From: Inonotus obliquus
Lineage: Eukaryota > Basidiomycota > Agaricomycetes > Hymenochaetales > Hymenochaetaceae
Assembly: GCA_032164295.1 (NCBI GenBank)
Contig: JAJHTX010000008.1
Span: 124,001 to 188,000, forward strand
Direction: 5' to 3'
Length of the DNA: 64,000 nucleotides
Both the position numbers and the translations under genes were made by a program. The notes beneath the pieces are model-generated. The model searched no databases. It was not told where the DNA came from and saw nothing but the letters and a program-made list of their open reading frames with translations. Below, piece by piece: positions 18,600 through 31,000 of the stretch (positions within the stretch are counted from its first letter, which is position 1; each line of letters opens with the position of its first letter).

Positions 18600-20052
18600 T
18601 CATGCGCCCGTGATACCACCAGTCGCTCCAGTAGCCGCAATACGCGCCGCAGCGTCATCCTCAGTCGTACAAGCAGCAGACTAACAAAAAAGAAATTCCC
18701 GTCAGTCGATTCCCGTTCCCGTACAAAGTACAAAACACCCTGCAAGGTAACGTAAGGAAAGAAAGAAAAAACTCACGGTACCAGCAGAATTAACAAGCGG
18801 AAGCACGAAACATTGCAAACCACCATTACAAGCCGTCGTAACGAGTTGTCCACCGACACATTGTGCTACATCCACACCAGCACAAACAGTCTCACCATCT
18901 GTGCATGGCGAACCGGCACTGAGCGTTGCTGCGTTTGCGTTCCCCTGTTGCGCGTCGAGTCCGTTTTCTGATCGCGTCGAAACGAAACACGGTTCGGAAT
19001 TAGTAATAATTGGATTGGCAGGAACGATAGAGCAGTGTACGTACGAAGTGTGAAAGGTTTGGCATTAGCTGGGGCAGAGTCCGCTGGTGTAGGTTGTGAA
19101 GTCTCTGCTGCTGCCGGAACATCATCGACGGACGAAGAAGAGGTGTCTATAGCGGTGGTAGGCGCTGCCTTAGCAGGACACGAAAGTGGGATGTTCGGAG
19201 TGGTATCAGTCCCTGACGCACCTTCGCCGTCCGTTGCAGCTGCAGATGAGTTGTCTACACCGTTGTCAGCTCCCGAATCACTGAATCAAACCAACACAAA
19301 TATCAGCCGTGCACTTCTGATAAAACATAACGAAAAACTTACGTAGCACCACTGTTAACGTTCCCACCTTGAGGAACACCGGGATCGGAAACAAGTGTGT
19401 TGAGCTGAACACCGTCCGGCACAGGACCGTCTGGCTTCGCAGGGCACGACCCGGGCGGGTTCACAGCGTTGAGACCAAGAGGGAGGTTACCCGTCTGGTC
19501 ACCACTGAACTGCGTAAAGTCCGATCCCGCGAATTGGCAGTGGAACAATCCATTGAGTTCGGGGTTCTTCGGTGCAATTTGGCAGTAAGGGACTTGAAGA
19601 CTGTCAGGCTAATAAAACACATATTAAGTCGACTCCGTTACGAAGATGGAGGTGAGATGATACTTACGGCGTTGCGAGGTTGCTGAACGAAGAGTTGCGC
19701 GAGACGAATCATCTCCGAGTCGTTGTTCAATTGCTTCGCAAGGTCAATCATAGCATCGGCCGCGTCCTGCTGGTCACAGTTGCCTCCTGCAGCCAGCAAA
19801 CTCGTGAAAGCCGTCTGAGAAATTGGGTTGCATTGCCCCGCGCCTCCTGCAGCAAGCTATTCCGGTCAAATAAAATTGTTGTTATTTAAGGACATCAAGC
19901 AATGATGTAGCAAGGGAGTGAGGACTTACGCAAGCCTTTTCCCAGTCAGCGGTAGAATCCGCGATAACTTGAGCAATGCGCTTCTCAAGAGGAGCAGCAG
20001 AGACGGCGGTAGCGGCAATAACGAATGCGAGGAGCTTCTTGAACTGAACCAT
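18600..20052 (-). CDS. Secreted protein with C-terminal CBM19-like chitin-binding domain (361 aa)
   Basis: Six exons, phase-checked: 19930-20052, 19668-19856, 19343-19608, 19045-19280, 18777-18967, 18600-18680. The start is MVQFKKLL with a hydrophobic core ending in SAAP, then LEKR (residues 22-25), a Kex2-type cleavage site, so the mature chain probably starts after residue 25. The N-terminal half has spaced Cys in a pattern I do not recognise (AGQCNP, GNCDQQ, YCQIAP, FHCQF). The middle is Ser/Thr/Ala/Asp-rich, likely O-glycosylated. The C-terminal domain (CTDGETVCAGVDVAQCVGG, TTACNGGLQCF, LPLVNSAGT, CTTEDDAAARI) matches the cysteine-rich, CBM19-like module widespread in Agaricomycete secreted proteins. 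Likely cell-wall associated or extracellular. Confidence 0.85.
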
Positions 20053-21783
20053 AATGAAAAGAATGTTCACAAGAAAAACTTAATAAAAATAGTTGAAATA
20101 TAAGTTCGAAGAGAGGGAGTGTATGAGCACCAGGCTCTAAGGAAAGAAGGAGATTGAAATGCAGAAAGAAGCGGAAGGCCTGCTTTCGAAAGAGCAGCAT
20201 GGACGAGCTTTTATACCAATGTCCCACTGCATACGTCGTCATTCTGGTAAGAATAACACAAGGTACGTTCATCTCGTCTCAGAGGGATTGAGAAACCATC
20301 ACTCCATTCTCAACCCTGTTGTGATGATCGTAGCTCCTGAATTACGCGTTCCTTGCACAATCGAGCTCGCGTTGTAATGCCCTCACCGAGTCGGTGATCA
20401 TCAAGCGCCTGAGACGAAGCAACCGTGTTTGGAAATTCATTTGCGTATGAATTCCAGTGTTCGGAAATGATTCGCGGGGGACGCGTTATGGTATATCACA
20501 CGTAGTCCGCCTTGTCATTTCCAAGTCCCAGCAGGGCCGAAGGATGAGGTTTCGGGATAACCATATGACGCCTCGGTAAGGTCGGACTCTTCGGAGTTCG
20601 GGGTGTTCACATCACGCCGTATCTAGATACGCAAAAGCATCTTTACGCAAGCTCTACCAGGACATATGTCTGTGAAGATGTAAGAGATGAGACGATGATA
20701 ATCGTTGTTGTAATATAGCTACATCCTGATCCATTGCAGTGGTAACTGATGTACAGAATTGCTCAAATCAGAATCGGAGAATCAGGGACCGTTACTTTCC
20801 TGGCGAGAGGATCACGAATTCAGCGTTGCTGTGTTGAGACTACTGAGGTCAGACCGAATATGGTGGATGAATGGTTATGATGGAGAGAGTGGAGGACAGA
20901 GGCCATGGATAAAGGGTATTGATTTATCAGATTGATATCCATCAATGAAGAAGCCAAAGGGACTGCATTAGAACGAAGAAGCACAATGCTCAAAGAAGTA
21001 AAGAAACTACTCACCCAACATCTCCCGCTGTGTGCAGCGTATAGATGTTTACAACGCAGCACAGAGTGTCGGAATACGCCGAACAAAAGTACGAACCAAC
21101 CATCAAAACCTCCATCAAACAAGCAACCCAATTGGAAACTGAAAAACATCTGCATCGTCCTAATCGTCCCGGAACCTGTGTGCCTAGTGACGGCAGAGAA
21201 GCTGAATGATGACCGGTCAATCGAAGTCGAGATTGCTTGGATACGTTCTCTGCCAGACCGTGCGAGGGTTTGTTGAGAAAGTAGAACCGGAACTCCTACT
21301 TTACTCTGTCTCCTTCAAGAAAACAGACGTGGTATCATTGCGTTGGAAGGAGACTTGTATCCACATCAGTCAGCGCGCTCTAAATCACTGCCTCACCGGA
21401 ATAATATTCGTGAAAGCGCAACCGAGTTCCTTTGTCGTCGCCGAGCTGAACATTCTTCTCACCTCCTCCACATTGATCTGAAACGCGCATCACTAGTATC
21501 ACGTCGGAAAAGAAACCGAGCCACGATCAAAAATGAGAGCAACGTACTAGAAGGAGGAGGTGAAGACCATCGACGTGAACGAAATGTGGACGTGTTATGT
21601 AATGAGGTGAGGATTGATGGATGTATCAAGATTACGTAAAGGAAAACAACATTGCCCAGCTTTGCGCGTCTTGTACAAGGACATGACCTCTACAAGAAGA
21701 TTTGTCGATAGCGACAAGGGTGGACGTGTATCATATGATGATCCCCTTTTCGTCTCTCCCCATCTTACAAGGCACTCCCAACG
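20053..21783. other. Intergenic region without a supported gene
   Basis: The first 250 bases are the promoter side of the secreted protein gene. Beyond that there are only short frames on both strands (for example 20932-21276 and 21343-21639) with no family signal and no convincing exon chain. Confidence 0.4.
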
Positions 21784-22531
21784 AGGCTGGACGCGCAATA
21801 AGTAGCGTGGCGGCTGCAAGTCTAAGCGCAAGTTCTCTGCATGTATGTTGTGTAGATTCATGGTTTCAGATATCGATTATTTGAGGCTGTATGATGACCA
21901 TTCGCTTAGGAAGGAGGTCGACCTGGATTCTGAACGTACTGAACATAGGAAATAGCTATGAGCTCCTCATAGTTACCAATCAATCTCCTCATTCCAAACT
22001 CCCACTCCACGGAGAAACACCCGGTCCACAATGATATAATATCGCACATACTTTCATGAAACGTGAAACATACCAAATGACAAATCATCCCAAATCGCAG
22101 AGCCACGTTCCTTTTTATGATTGTTTTCGTCAGCGGCATTTTCATATGTTAGTACACAAGGATTCTTTCTTGACTAAATGAAGATTCGCAAAGTGATCTT
22201 TCTCGAGCTTATTCGCAATATCATCGTTTCTTCTTGAATGATTGTTGAATATGAGGATCACTGTAGTAAGAGCGAAAGAACGAGCTGTGACTTCGGCGGG
22301 TAGTCTTTTCAACAAATATGAAACCGTGCTTGTTACGCGTCAACAACGCCACCATCACCATAAATGAGAATGAGAAAGCAAGCCATACAGAGATGTCATG
22401 CGTGATCTTTTATTATTCGGACGGACACTTCGAGTTTTTTGACAGAAAAAAAGAGCCTTAGGTCATACGAAACGAAGAAAGAACGCAAAAAGAGAGGCGT
22501 CGAGTAATCAGAATTTTAAAGAAAGTGCAAA
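21784..22531 (-). repeat. Segmental duplication, copy 1 (with remnant coding sequence on the minus strand)
   Basis: Direct repeat of 26700-27407. Shared anchors include GACGCGCAATAAGTA, CTGCAAGTC(T/C)AAGCGCAAG, GTACTGAACATAGGA, CTCCTCATAGTTACCAATC and CACGCATGACATCTC on the opposite strand. On the minus strand both copies keep peptide blocks ENLRLDLQPPRYLLRV and GNYEELIA(M/I)SYVQYVQ, so they descend from one gene. This copy has lost internal bases and the reading frames are broken relative to copy 2. Confidence 0.8.
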
Positions 22532-22876
22532 ATTCCTTCGACAACTTTTATTACTCAGATTAGATACAAATAAACCAGACATGGAAGCCCTGTCATGACA
22601 ACCTTTTCCGCCCATTTGTCCGTCAGTACCTTCCCACCTTTTCGTGCCTCTCCCAACCCGAGAAGCTGAAAAATCGCGACTGCTGCGCTCTCGATTTGTC
22701 AACAACTTTTTGTCCTGTTGATTTGCAAATTCAGAAAAATAATTGCACAAAGATACAATATTGTCATCATAGACACTAAAGTCGAGATGTTATATGCATA
22801 AGCATTTTACTAACCAATATTTATCGAGGGTCAAAAAATATATATTTAACATCTGATAGGTAAGACATTTTCCGGG
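22532..22876. other. Intergenic, AT-rich
   Basis: 3' flank of the Crinkler-like gene. No gene seen. Confidence 0.4.
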
Positions 22877-25161
22877 TCAGACATAGTATGCGCTAAATTT
22901 TGCAGTGTGTAGCCTACCCACGCCCCCACTGGGTTTTGGGCAACTGAATTTCTTTAGTGAGTCCGGAATCACAAAAACAAACCGCCACTTGTTCTCCTTC
23001 GGAATACCGCAGAGCTTCGCGGCAAATTTGAGGAACGAGGATTTAATATCGTGATTTTCAGCGATTGTCATTTGCAAGAAGTAGAGAAAGCCATTTTGAA
23101 GGAAGAATGAATCGATGCCGACTTGATTCTTGTCCTTGGGAATATAGTAGACGTCTGGCTCGACACTGATTTCTGGTACGTTTCCAGAAAACACCGAAGT
23201 GTTGGAGGGTTGAACGCCCAGTGAAACCTTGTGAAGATTGTTTTGGCAGGCTTCGAGGGATCGCCTTAGCTTCTGATTATTACTGAAATCGGATAACTGC
23301 GCGTGGTACCTGTTCTTCTCGTGTTGGAACATCGGTTGGAGGACCAGCGCAATATTAACCGCAAAAGATTTGTGAGTGAATGCCTCGTAGATCTCGCCCG
23401 TCATTCCGTGAGCTTCTGGATGTCTCTGAAAAAGCTCCCATGTTTACAAAATCCTGTCACGATCGAGCTGTAGTATTCTCGCTGCGCAAAAGATCAGCGG
23501 CAAATTTCGACGTGATGGTCCAACGAGTCTTGGTGCCAACAGGCTCGACGACTTCTCGCATAATTAAGCAGAATTTGGACGATAATTGCGAGTGAGATCC
23601 CCCGATATATCCGAAAGTTGAATTTTACCATAAAGTTCTTCGTCGTAACGTGTAAGCTGTTTCTCACGAAATTCGAGACAGATGCGCGCAGTCGGACCGT
23701 ATTTTTCGAATCTCTCTAAAGCTTGTGTGAGGTTCGTCTGTCGAATGTTGTCGTCCCCCTTGTAGCGATCATTAACTCTGCATACGTATAAACGATCAGA
23801 ATATGATAATCCATGTGCACCTAATCAATACTCACACGCATTCCAATTCCTCCCATGTCCATGGATTCATGAATATTACATAGTTAAGTCTCGTCTGCTG
23901 TATCTGGTGCCAACGATGCTCGGTCGGAGAGGTGGTATAAACTAAATTTGTACCATTGTTGCCCACAGCCGTCACGGCGATAGGAGGGCGATCAGGTGCA
24001 TCTGCAGAATCAACGAAGCACCAGCGCTCCTCGTTTGGGAGCCGATTCATGAACACAGAATCGATATCGAGTACTTCTTCCACACCAGACTGGGAAAACA
24101 GATAAAAGTGATCCGTATGAAAGAGAACAGTAGGGTGTTGCTTTGAAAGGCGGCACTGTAAAGCATAATGCAACCAGTAGGATTTTCCTGACACAATGAT
24201 ACAATGTCGTAAATTTAATCAGCACAGAACACGGAACCGATATCCTTACCAATTCCTGGCTGCCCTGTAATAATCACAGCTGGGGGACAATCCCCTGATT
24301 CCGCGAAGCTATCTTCAGTGTACTTATACAGTCGCTTATACTCGGCACGGACGAGAATCTTTCCGAATACAGTCGTATCCAGGAAAGGTTTACCGGGAAG
24401 AAGATCTCCGTCCAAAACCTCGACAGGGGAACTAGCCTCTTCAAACACCTGATTATACTGTCCCCAAGCAGACCGCCACAACTTAGAGAACCGATGATCT
24501 ATAGATTCTATGTCAGAACACAACGAACAGCAATAAGCTATGAGCACTGTACCATCTGGGAGCTTCTTATTGCCACTTTGGTTCAAAGCCCATATAAATA
24601 CATCCGGTATGACCTCATCCTGACTGCGGCTAGATCTCCTTGTTATCTCGCCACCCATGATTTCAGACGAGCCTCTATATCTTGTCCGCTTATGAGGCCG
24701 TTTGGCTGCCGCTGGTGGAAGGAATCAGACCTCAAGCTCAATAACGCCAACAAATTCTGCTGAGTTACTCACCAGGCCTCTGCACAACAACTATCATATG
24801 CACCTTGTTGGGGTCTAACTCTTCCGTTTTGAAGGCATCCTGAATCATTTCACGTTCGAGCTTGATCTCATTATTGAGAACAGGCAGATCATTCAAGGAC
24901 CGTTCCCAACCCCCACCCTCCTTTGCCTTCATGGCAGTATGTGAGCATAGAGGGTAACTATCATGAATCAAGATAGCTCACTTTATACATCTTGAGATAA
25001 GTTGTGTCGTTTATGCCATGGTCAATTTGAAGGCTTGGATGGTCGTCGTAGATTGTCTTCCGGAGGAGGGCAACATTGCTGATCTGATCAAGAGCCACAG
25101 TATCATACATGGGATCTGCACCATTGTCCAAGAAGATGAGGTAGTTCAACTGTCGAGACAT
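22877..25161 (-). CDS. Crinkler-like protein: ubiquitin-like header, P-loop NTPase, nuclease-like C-terminus (possibly broken)
   Basis: Exons that keep phase: 24982-25161, 24773-24926, 24553-24711, 24250-24507, 23836-24187, 23629-23777, then about 23460-23556 and 22877-about 23425. The first 110 residues match the Crinkler header (MSRQLNYLIFL, leading to VHMIVVVQRP). A basic KRPHKRTR patch follows and could be a nuclear signal. The P-loop GQPGIGKS is split by an intron and followed by YWLHYAL. The last exon has a PD-(D/E)XK-like core (GIDSFFL, LYFLQMT). Family members are secreted or intracellular nuclease effectors, or act in self/non-self conflicts. No signal peptide is present. I could not join the last two exons in frame: a TGA at 23457-23459 and a frame difference stand between them. 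So the copy may be decayed, or an exon was missed. Confidence 0.75.
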
Positions 25162-26259
25162 TATGTGCGGCAAGGTTGACTTTGGCTTTGGAATCGTTTG
25201 TGAAGGACTCGGAATCCCTCCAACCCATAACCAGAAAACCTTCACACGGTCATGCCGATATGTCACTCGCAACCCCTGACTTTAAAATTATTCCGTCCGG
25301 GCCGTTGTTGTGTCATGTGATGGGGACTTCAGGCTAAAGACTTATTAATATAATAATTAATATTAATAATAAGAGTCGCTACGTCTTGATCGTTTCTAAC
25401 TGATGCTGATGTCAAGGGACATGATGACTGAGTGATTAGGTAGGTGAATACCACAAGCTCATGAAGACGCACCCTGACCGAATCATAGTATTCCGCGACG
25501 GGCAGTTTGGTCACTCACAGGTGCTTCTTAGGGAGCTGCCTCCCTATCAAAGAAGCGTGCAAGGCGTTCAATGTTTACAAGCCGAAACTAACTATCGCCA
25601 TCTGCGGGCGGATCGTGCTTGCGAGCATGGACGAATGTACCTTCACGGCGTTCTCAATCCACAAAAGCGTAGCCCTGAGAGTCGGGATGAATGAAGAGCG
25701 AATTAGGAGGAAGGCGGAAAATTCATGGAGTAACGGTATCATGATAATCTGAAGGGAACGATGTTCTACTGTAATTTCAACTGTAACGATTGAAAGGTAA
25801 TTGAATGACTTTCTTGATATTGTGTAGGATTCGTATGGATAGGATCTGGATTACTTCTTTGCTCATCTGTATTGTAAAGTATCTCGATCAACCGGATGGT
25901 GCCCAATGTTCATTGTGACCACCTATTCCGCACGTTAGATGTTGACTGTCGTTTATATAGAAATAGGCTTCACAATCCTCGCCTTCAGCGGCCCGAAATT
26001 CGAATATAGGTGCACTATTTCCTGGCCAATGGACTCTAGGTGAGATAACTGGAATCTAGTTACTCGGTTCATGATATTTCTAGGACTTCTTTGTTGAATA
26101 CTCCACTAGGCCAAGGAATACAAACAATAATAATATCGAGCTCGACTATGATACATGGTAGTCCACGGACTCCCATTTCAGTCCGTTTCATCAATGCGCT
26201 CAAGATATAAGCTACAAAACATCCTACCAAACTAAGTTTCAACAGCTTTCGTTTCGTCG
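25162..26259. other. Intergenic region without a supported gene
   Basis: Contains a run of TAAT/ATTA words near 25340-25372 and short frames only. The last part is the promoter side of the small gene at 26260. Confidence 0.4.
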
Positions 26260-26541
26260 ATGACTAACAGAGTCGACTCTGATGAAGACGAGCTTGACGT
26301 GACGGGAGTCCTGGCTTCGTGTGGTCTCCCAACTCCGTTTGAACCTGGCATTATTGAGCTAGACGTTCTTCTTGGGAAATTCGCCTCGGGAGGTCATCTG
26401 TTGATGTCACTTGTATTATTCATGTGCGATTATTACTCAGCAAGTGGTGAGTTATGTGGATAGCTTCAATTTTGCAATTTTTGACTGATGGACATTGGGT
26501 CAGACGAACTGCTTGACCGAGATATTCCGAGTCGTGGGTAG
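26260..26541 (+). CDS. Possible small two-exon gene (74 aa, unknown)
   Basis: ATG at 26260. A GTGAGT donor after 26446 and a TCAG acceptor before 26504 join two short coding pieces in phase and reach TAG at 26539-26541. The product is acidic at the start (DSDEDELD), hydrophobic in the middle (about residues 45-60) and ends in DRDIPSRG. No family recognised and no CaaX end, so not a lipopeptide pheromone. May be chance. Confidence 0.35.
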
Positions 26542-26699
26542 GGCTTGAAAGCGTACGTATACGGATACGCGCATAAAATTCACGTTCATTACACATACGA
26601 CGCGTACTTTACGACAACGAATTCTTCATTTCCAAGCACTGGCAAGTTCGTGATCATTCTTTCCTGTCCCTGCCTTCCTCCGATATCCCAAAACAAAAC

Positions 26700-27407
26700 A
26701 GGCTTGACGCGCAATAAGTACCGCGGCGGCTGCAAGTCCAAGCGCAAGTTCTCCATCTATGGTGTGTAGATTTCATGGTTTCAGAGATCGATTATTTTGG
26801 ACCAACGCAACCAAATCCGGTTATTTGAAGCCTTATGATGACCATTAATCGCTTAGCAAGGAGGTCGACCTGGATACGCCCAAACCCACTGACACCATCG
26901 TCTCTGAACGTACTGAACATAGGACATGGCTATGAGCTCCTCATAGTTACCAATCTCCTCATTCCAGACTCCCACTCCACGGAGAAATACCCGGTCCACA
27001 GAGCCACGTCCCTTTCCATGATCAGTAGCACTTTCATATGTTAGTACACAAGGATTTTTTTCCTTCTTGGCTAAATGAAGATTCTTTCTCGAATGATAGT
27101 TGAATATGAGGATCACTGTAGTAAGATGAGTGCGAAAGAATGAGCAGTGACATTCGCGGGTAGTCTTTTCAACAACTGACAAACCGTGCTCGTTACGCGT
27201 CAACAACACCACCATCACCAGCACTAACACGGAATAAAACAGAGTGAGAAAGCAAGCCATGCAGAGATGCCATGCGTGATCTTTTATTATTAGGACGGAC
27301 ACTTCGAACTTTTTGACAGAAAGAAAGGGCCCGAGGTCATACGAAACGAAGAAAGAACGCAAAAAAAGAGGCGTCGAGTAATCAGAATCTTAAAGAAGGT
27401 GCAAAAT
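26700..27407 (-). repeat. Segmental duplication, copy 2 (169-codon frame on the minus strand)
   Basis: Direct-repeat partner of 21784-22531. On the minus strand an open frame of 169 codons (26853-27362) starts MRSFFVSYDLG, contains a hydrophobic stretch (residues about 38-55) and ends in VQYVQ...YPGRPPC. A second conserved block, ENLRLDLQPPRYLLRV, lies just beyond it at 26700-26765. Together these look like exons of an unrecognised gene; copy 1 has a shortened version. Confidence 0.65.
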
Positions 27408-28028
27408 CAAAAAGCGAGACGCCATCCGAAAGAGGAAGGAAAGACATTGATGAAGGCGAACTTATGGAAGAAAAGAGGAAAAAGCAAAAGAAAGGACGGG
27501 AGAAAAGCCTAAAGCCTAGGAGGGAGGGGGACGCGCCCAGAGGAAATGAAAGTGAAGGCGACCTTACGAGATCACATACCCGATTAGAGTTGAGACAGAA
27601 CGTAAAGACAGCGAGATGAGTATAGAGCAGAAATCGTATCGTGAGGATGCCTGATTTTATTGAACAGATGGGGATACTAGTAGTAAATAGCAGTAATAGT
27701 CGTCATGTCACCAAAAAGGAAGGGGAGGAAAAGAGAGAAACAAGAAGAGAGGGAGAAGGGCAGAGCAAGTCAACAGAAAACACAGAGAAGGAAAGACAGA
27801 AAAGAAAGTGGAGGAAGTGAAAGGAAAATCGAAAGATGCAGATTCATTTACTTTGCACTTTGCTTGACAGAAGGAAGAATCTCGTGACGGTCAGGCAGCC
27901 AGAGCTGAGACTCAAGGCCGGGACAAGGGAACGGTTGACAAGGATGATTTGGGGGGTGGGGGGTCGAGGATAGCAATAGATCAAGGAAAGATGTAGCAAT
28001 AGAAGGCACATCTGAGGCTGCTGGCCAA
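27408..28028. other. Intergenic, purine-rich on the plus strand
   Basis: GGAAAAGAGAG-type purine runs around 27460-27820, with a GGGGGGTGGGGGGTCGAGG tract near 27950. No gene supported; the 27705-27887 frame is low-complexity. Confidence 0.45.
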
Positions 28029-31000
28029 CTACAGCTTCAACTCAGTGAGAACTCGCCGTGCGAGCATCTGGTACTGCCAACCATCACCTCCCACCCGTCG
28101 GAATTGTATGCCATGCAGTGGTAAAAACGGTACCTAAAAAACGACACGAAGTGCATGGAGAAACTATAAGTCGATCTGATTGATTACAAGGTGTCAAGGT
28201 AGAAACTGACCTTGACGATATTGATCTCAAATCTCACACTCAACCTACTCGCACCCATCGCGTCAAATACATCTTGGTCAACTTCACCCGTTGGGAATGA
28301 CCCAGAAGGGAACGAGCTCGGCGGCGGAACAGGGCTCATCGCTCTGTACTGCTGTGGGTTTTGCTGCAAATGTGGAGACGGTGAAGCTTGTTGTGGCTGC
28401 TGCGGTTGGGGTGCATAATCCCGGGGTATAGGAGGCAAGTTCTTCATCTTTGGGGAAGAAGTGTCAGGTGGAGCAACAGCAGCGTTCTCTTTCTCTTTCT
28501 CTGACCCAGCAGTTGTCGGCGGTGGCGGCAGTGGAGTGTCCGTGCCGGTTCCGGTTTCAGTTCCAGTTCCGTTAGCAATCGTTGCAGCATCTCCTCTAAT
28601 CGTGTGTGTGTTAGAAGAGACATTGTACAACGAAGAACTGTTGCTCTTCGACATATCCGTCCTCGTGGAGTTAACTGTTGCATTGTCCTTGTCCTTGTTC
28701 TGATCAGGCGCTGGGGAAGTCGCACGATCCCTATCCTTGCCTTTCAATCCGAACGATAATTTGGAGGCTTTCTTCGTGAGCGACCTCCGCACTCCGCCAG
28801 CACCGTCCGTTCCAACTCCGCCACTTGTGTGCGCTGATAATCCAAATTGGTGTGATCGCCTGGAACTACCGAGAAATTGACCGCTCTGTATAGCAGTAAG
28901 ATCGATAGAGGGTACATGGATGCATTCGAAACCGCCTTTTCTCTCTCGATATTGGACTTGCATCCGGTCCAGGACGCGTCGGATGTCCGCTTTGATTACG
29001 GACGGCGATTTGGAGGAAGTTGTGGACACACTAGATGACGACCGAGCTTAGTCAACGCAACTTCCTCACGGCAGACGGAATCAAAACCAACCTGAAAAAA
29101 CCCTTCAAAAACACGGGTTTGAACTCTCTATCAGTACCTCGATCTTGCTCATCGTCACTCTTCAGCTCCTTCCTCGCGCCGTCATCCTCGTCCTCCTCAT
29201 CCACGGCCTCCTCTTCTCCCGGTCGCTCAAAAATCCGATCGCCCTTCCCTGGATTGCCAGGTGCACCCATGCTCGTTGATGGCCTCCGATGCCTCCCAAT
29301 TGTTCCAGATGCGAACAACGCCGCCCCCGTGCTACTCCTCCGTTCGTGCCGAGCCGCCCGTCCAGCAGGGTCCAAGATCGTCTGTGCACGTCGGTGAGCA
29401 GATCCAACCGGCTGGCTAACGCTGTGTCGCACGACGTTACTCGCCGACTCTTTCTTCTCCTCTGCAGGTTGCGGCTGAGGCCGATCATGCTGCTGGCTCG
29501 AGTTCTCCTGCTCTGGCACCTCATCTCGCGATGGCCGTGGTGATTGACCACCAAACATACTCATTCGTTTATGTCGCCGCCATTCATCACCTCCGCCCCG
29601 AGCATTAGCCAACAGCGTGCCGAATTTACGTACAAGAGTTGCACCAGTTAATGGGGAGTGCGAAGCACCACTGGAAGCTGCACCGAACTCTTGCTCGGAC
29701 TCCTGTCCGCTCACTTGTTGTCGTTGCTGTTGTTGCTGGGTGGCTGCGGCAGCATCAACGGTCGCTCCTTCCTCCTTCCTCTCCATCTCCATCTTCTCTG
29801 CAAACGTCTGCATCTCCGGACCTGCGGTGGCCGGGACATGCCTCTCCCGCTCAAGCTGGACATGCCCTGCAAGCACTCCGCCCAAGTGCCTGAACATACT
29901 CCCTGTCGAGGGACGTTGACTGAGACTATGACTCCTCCTATGAGTTGACGCAGGAGGTGCGCGTGGCAAGCTCGCCCTTGCAGGTGTCGTAGGAGCACTT
30001 GCTGGAACTTGCTGAACGGGATTCGGCGATCCGACGTCCTCTCCGTCTGCAACAGCTCGCTTTGGTACTGCAAGGCCGCCTCCGACGTCTCTTGCACGAG
30101 GCTGAGGCGTGAAACTTGGCGAGGTTGGAGATGGAACAGCTTGCGGCACGTCATACGACATACCGGAGTAATGTGTAGTGGGCGGGGCGGGCAATCGGGG
30201 CAATGCCATACTATAATCCGCCTTGGCGCCAGTAGTCGTAGTCGCCTCAGCAGGTTGCTGTTGTGCATGATGTGGCAGGTGCTGTTTCCCATTCACCTTC
30301 GCATGGGGCATCAAGCCCGTAAAGTGCCTCATGGCGCTCGGGGGAGCCGACTCGTCATGTCCCAAGAGCGACATCTGCGAGCTTGCAAAATGGCCCGGTC
30401 CATACACCCTCTCGCGTTCCATCTTCTCGCGCGCAAGGAAGTACATAGATATCAGTGAGTGGTACCCGCCCGTTGGATCTGGCGGGTCGCGCTGCAGATC
30501 TGTCAGAGACGAATGCGAGAGATGCGACATGGATGTCGGCGGAGACCGATGCATCGGTGTGTCAGGCGGAGATGAGCTCGGCGAGAACAATTTGCGTCGA
30601 TAGAAGTCAAACCCTGAGAACCGCCGCGATTTTTGCTTTGACGGCGTAACAGGCACATCATTGGATTGGCCACTATCATTAGATGCCAGTGAGGCGTTCG
30701 AGATGCCACCATGTCCATTTTTACCGTGTCGCTTTCGCTCCCAATGCTGGACCGCACGTGCGTAGGCATCGCTCTCAAGGATCCCAATGAGCTTTCTCTC
30801 GATTTCATCTTCCGTCCCGAACTCGAAGCCTGACATGCCTTTGATGACCTGCCTATCCAGGTCATCAGCGCGCAGGGGTTCGCGATGCAGCATATGTGGA
30901 TCCGGAGGGAACCCAATCCCACGAATCATCCACGGGTGATTAAGCACCTCTGACAACGGAGCCCGCGCGGCAGGGTTGACAACAAGCATCCTCGTCAGCA

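Noticed and set aside
21343..21639. 98-codon plus-strand frame
   Set aside because: No similarity, low-complexity basic composition and no matching exon; treated as chance.
26260..26541. Pheromone precursor
   Set aside because: The small spliced product lacks a C-terminal CaaX motif.
29035..30649. Plus-strand frames of 75-150 codons
   Set aside because: Antisense shadows of the KIN1-type kinase exon.
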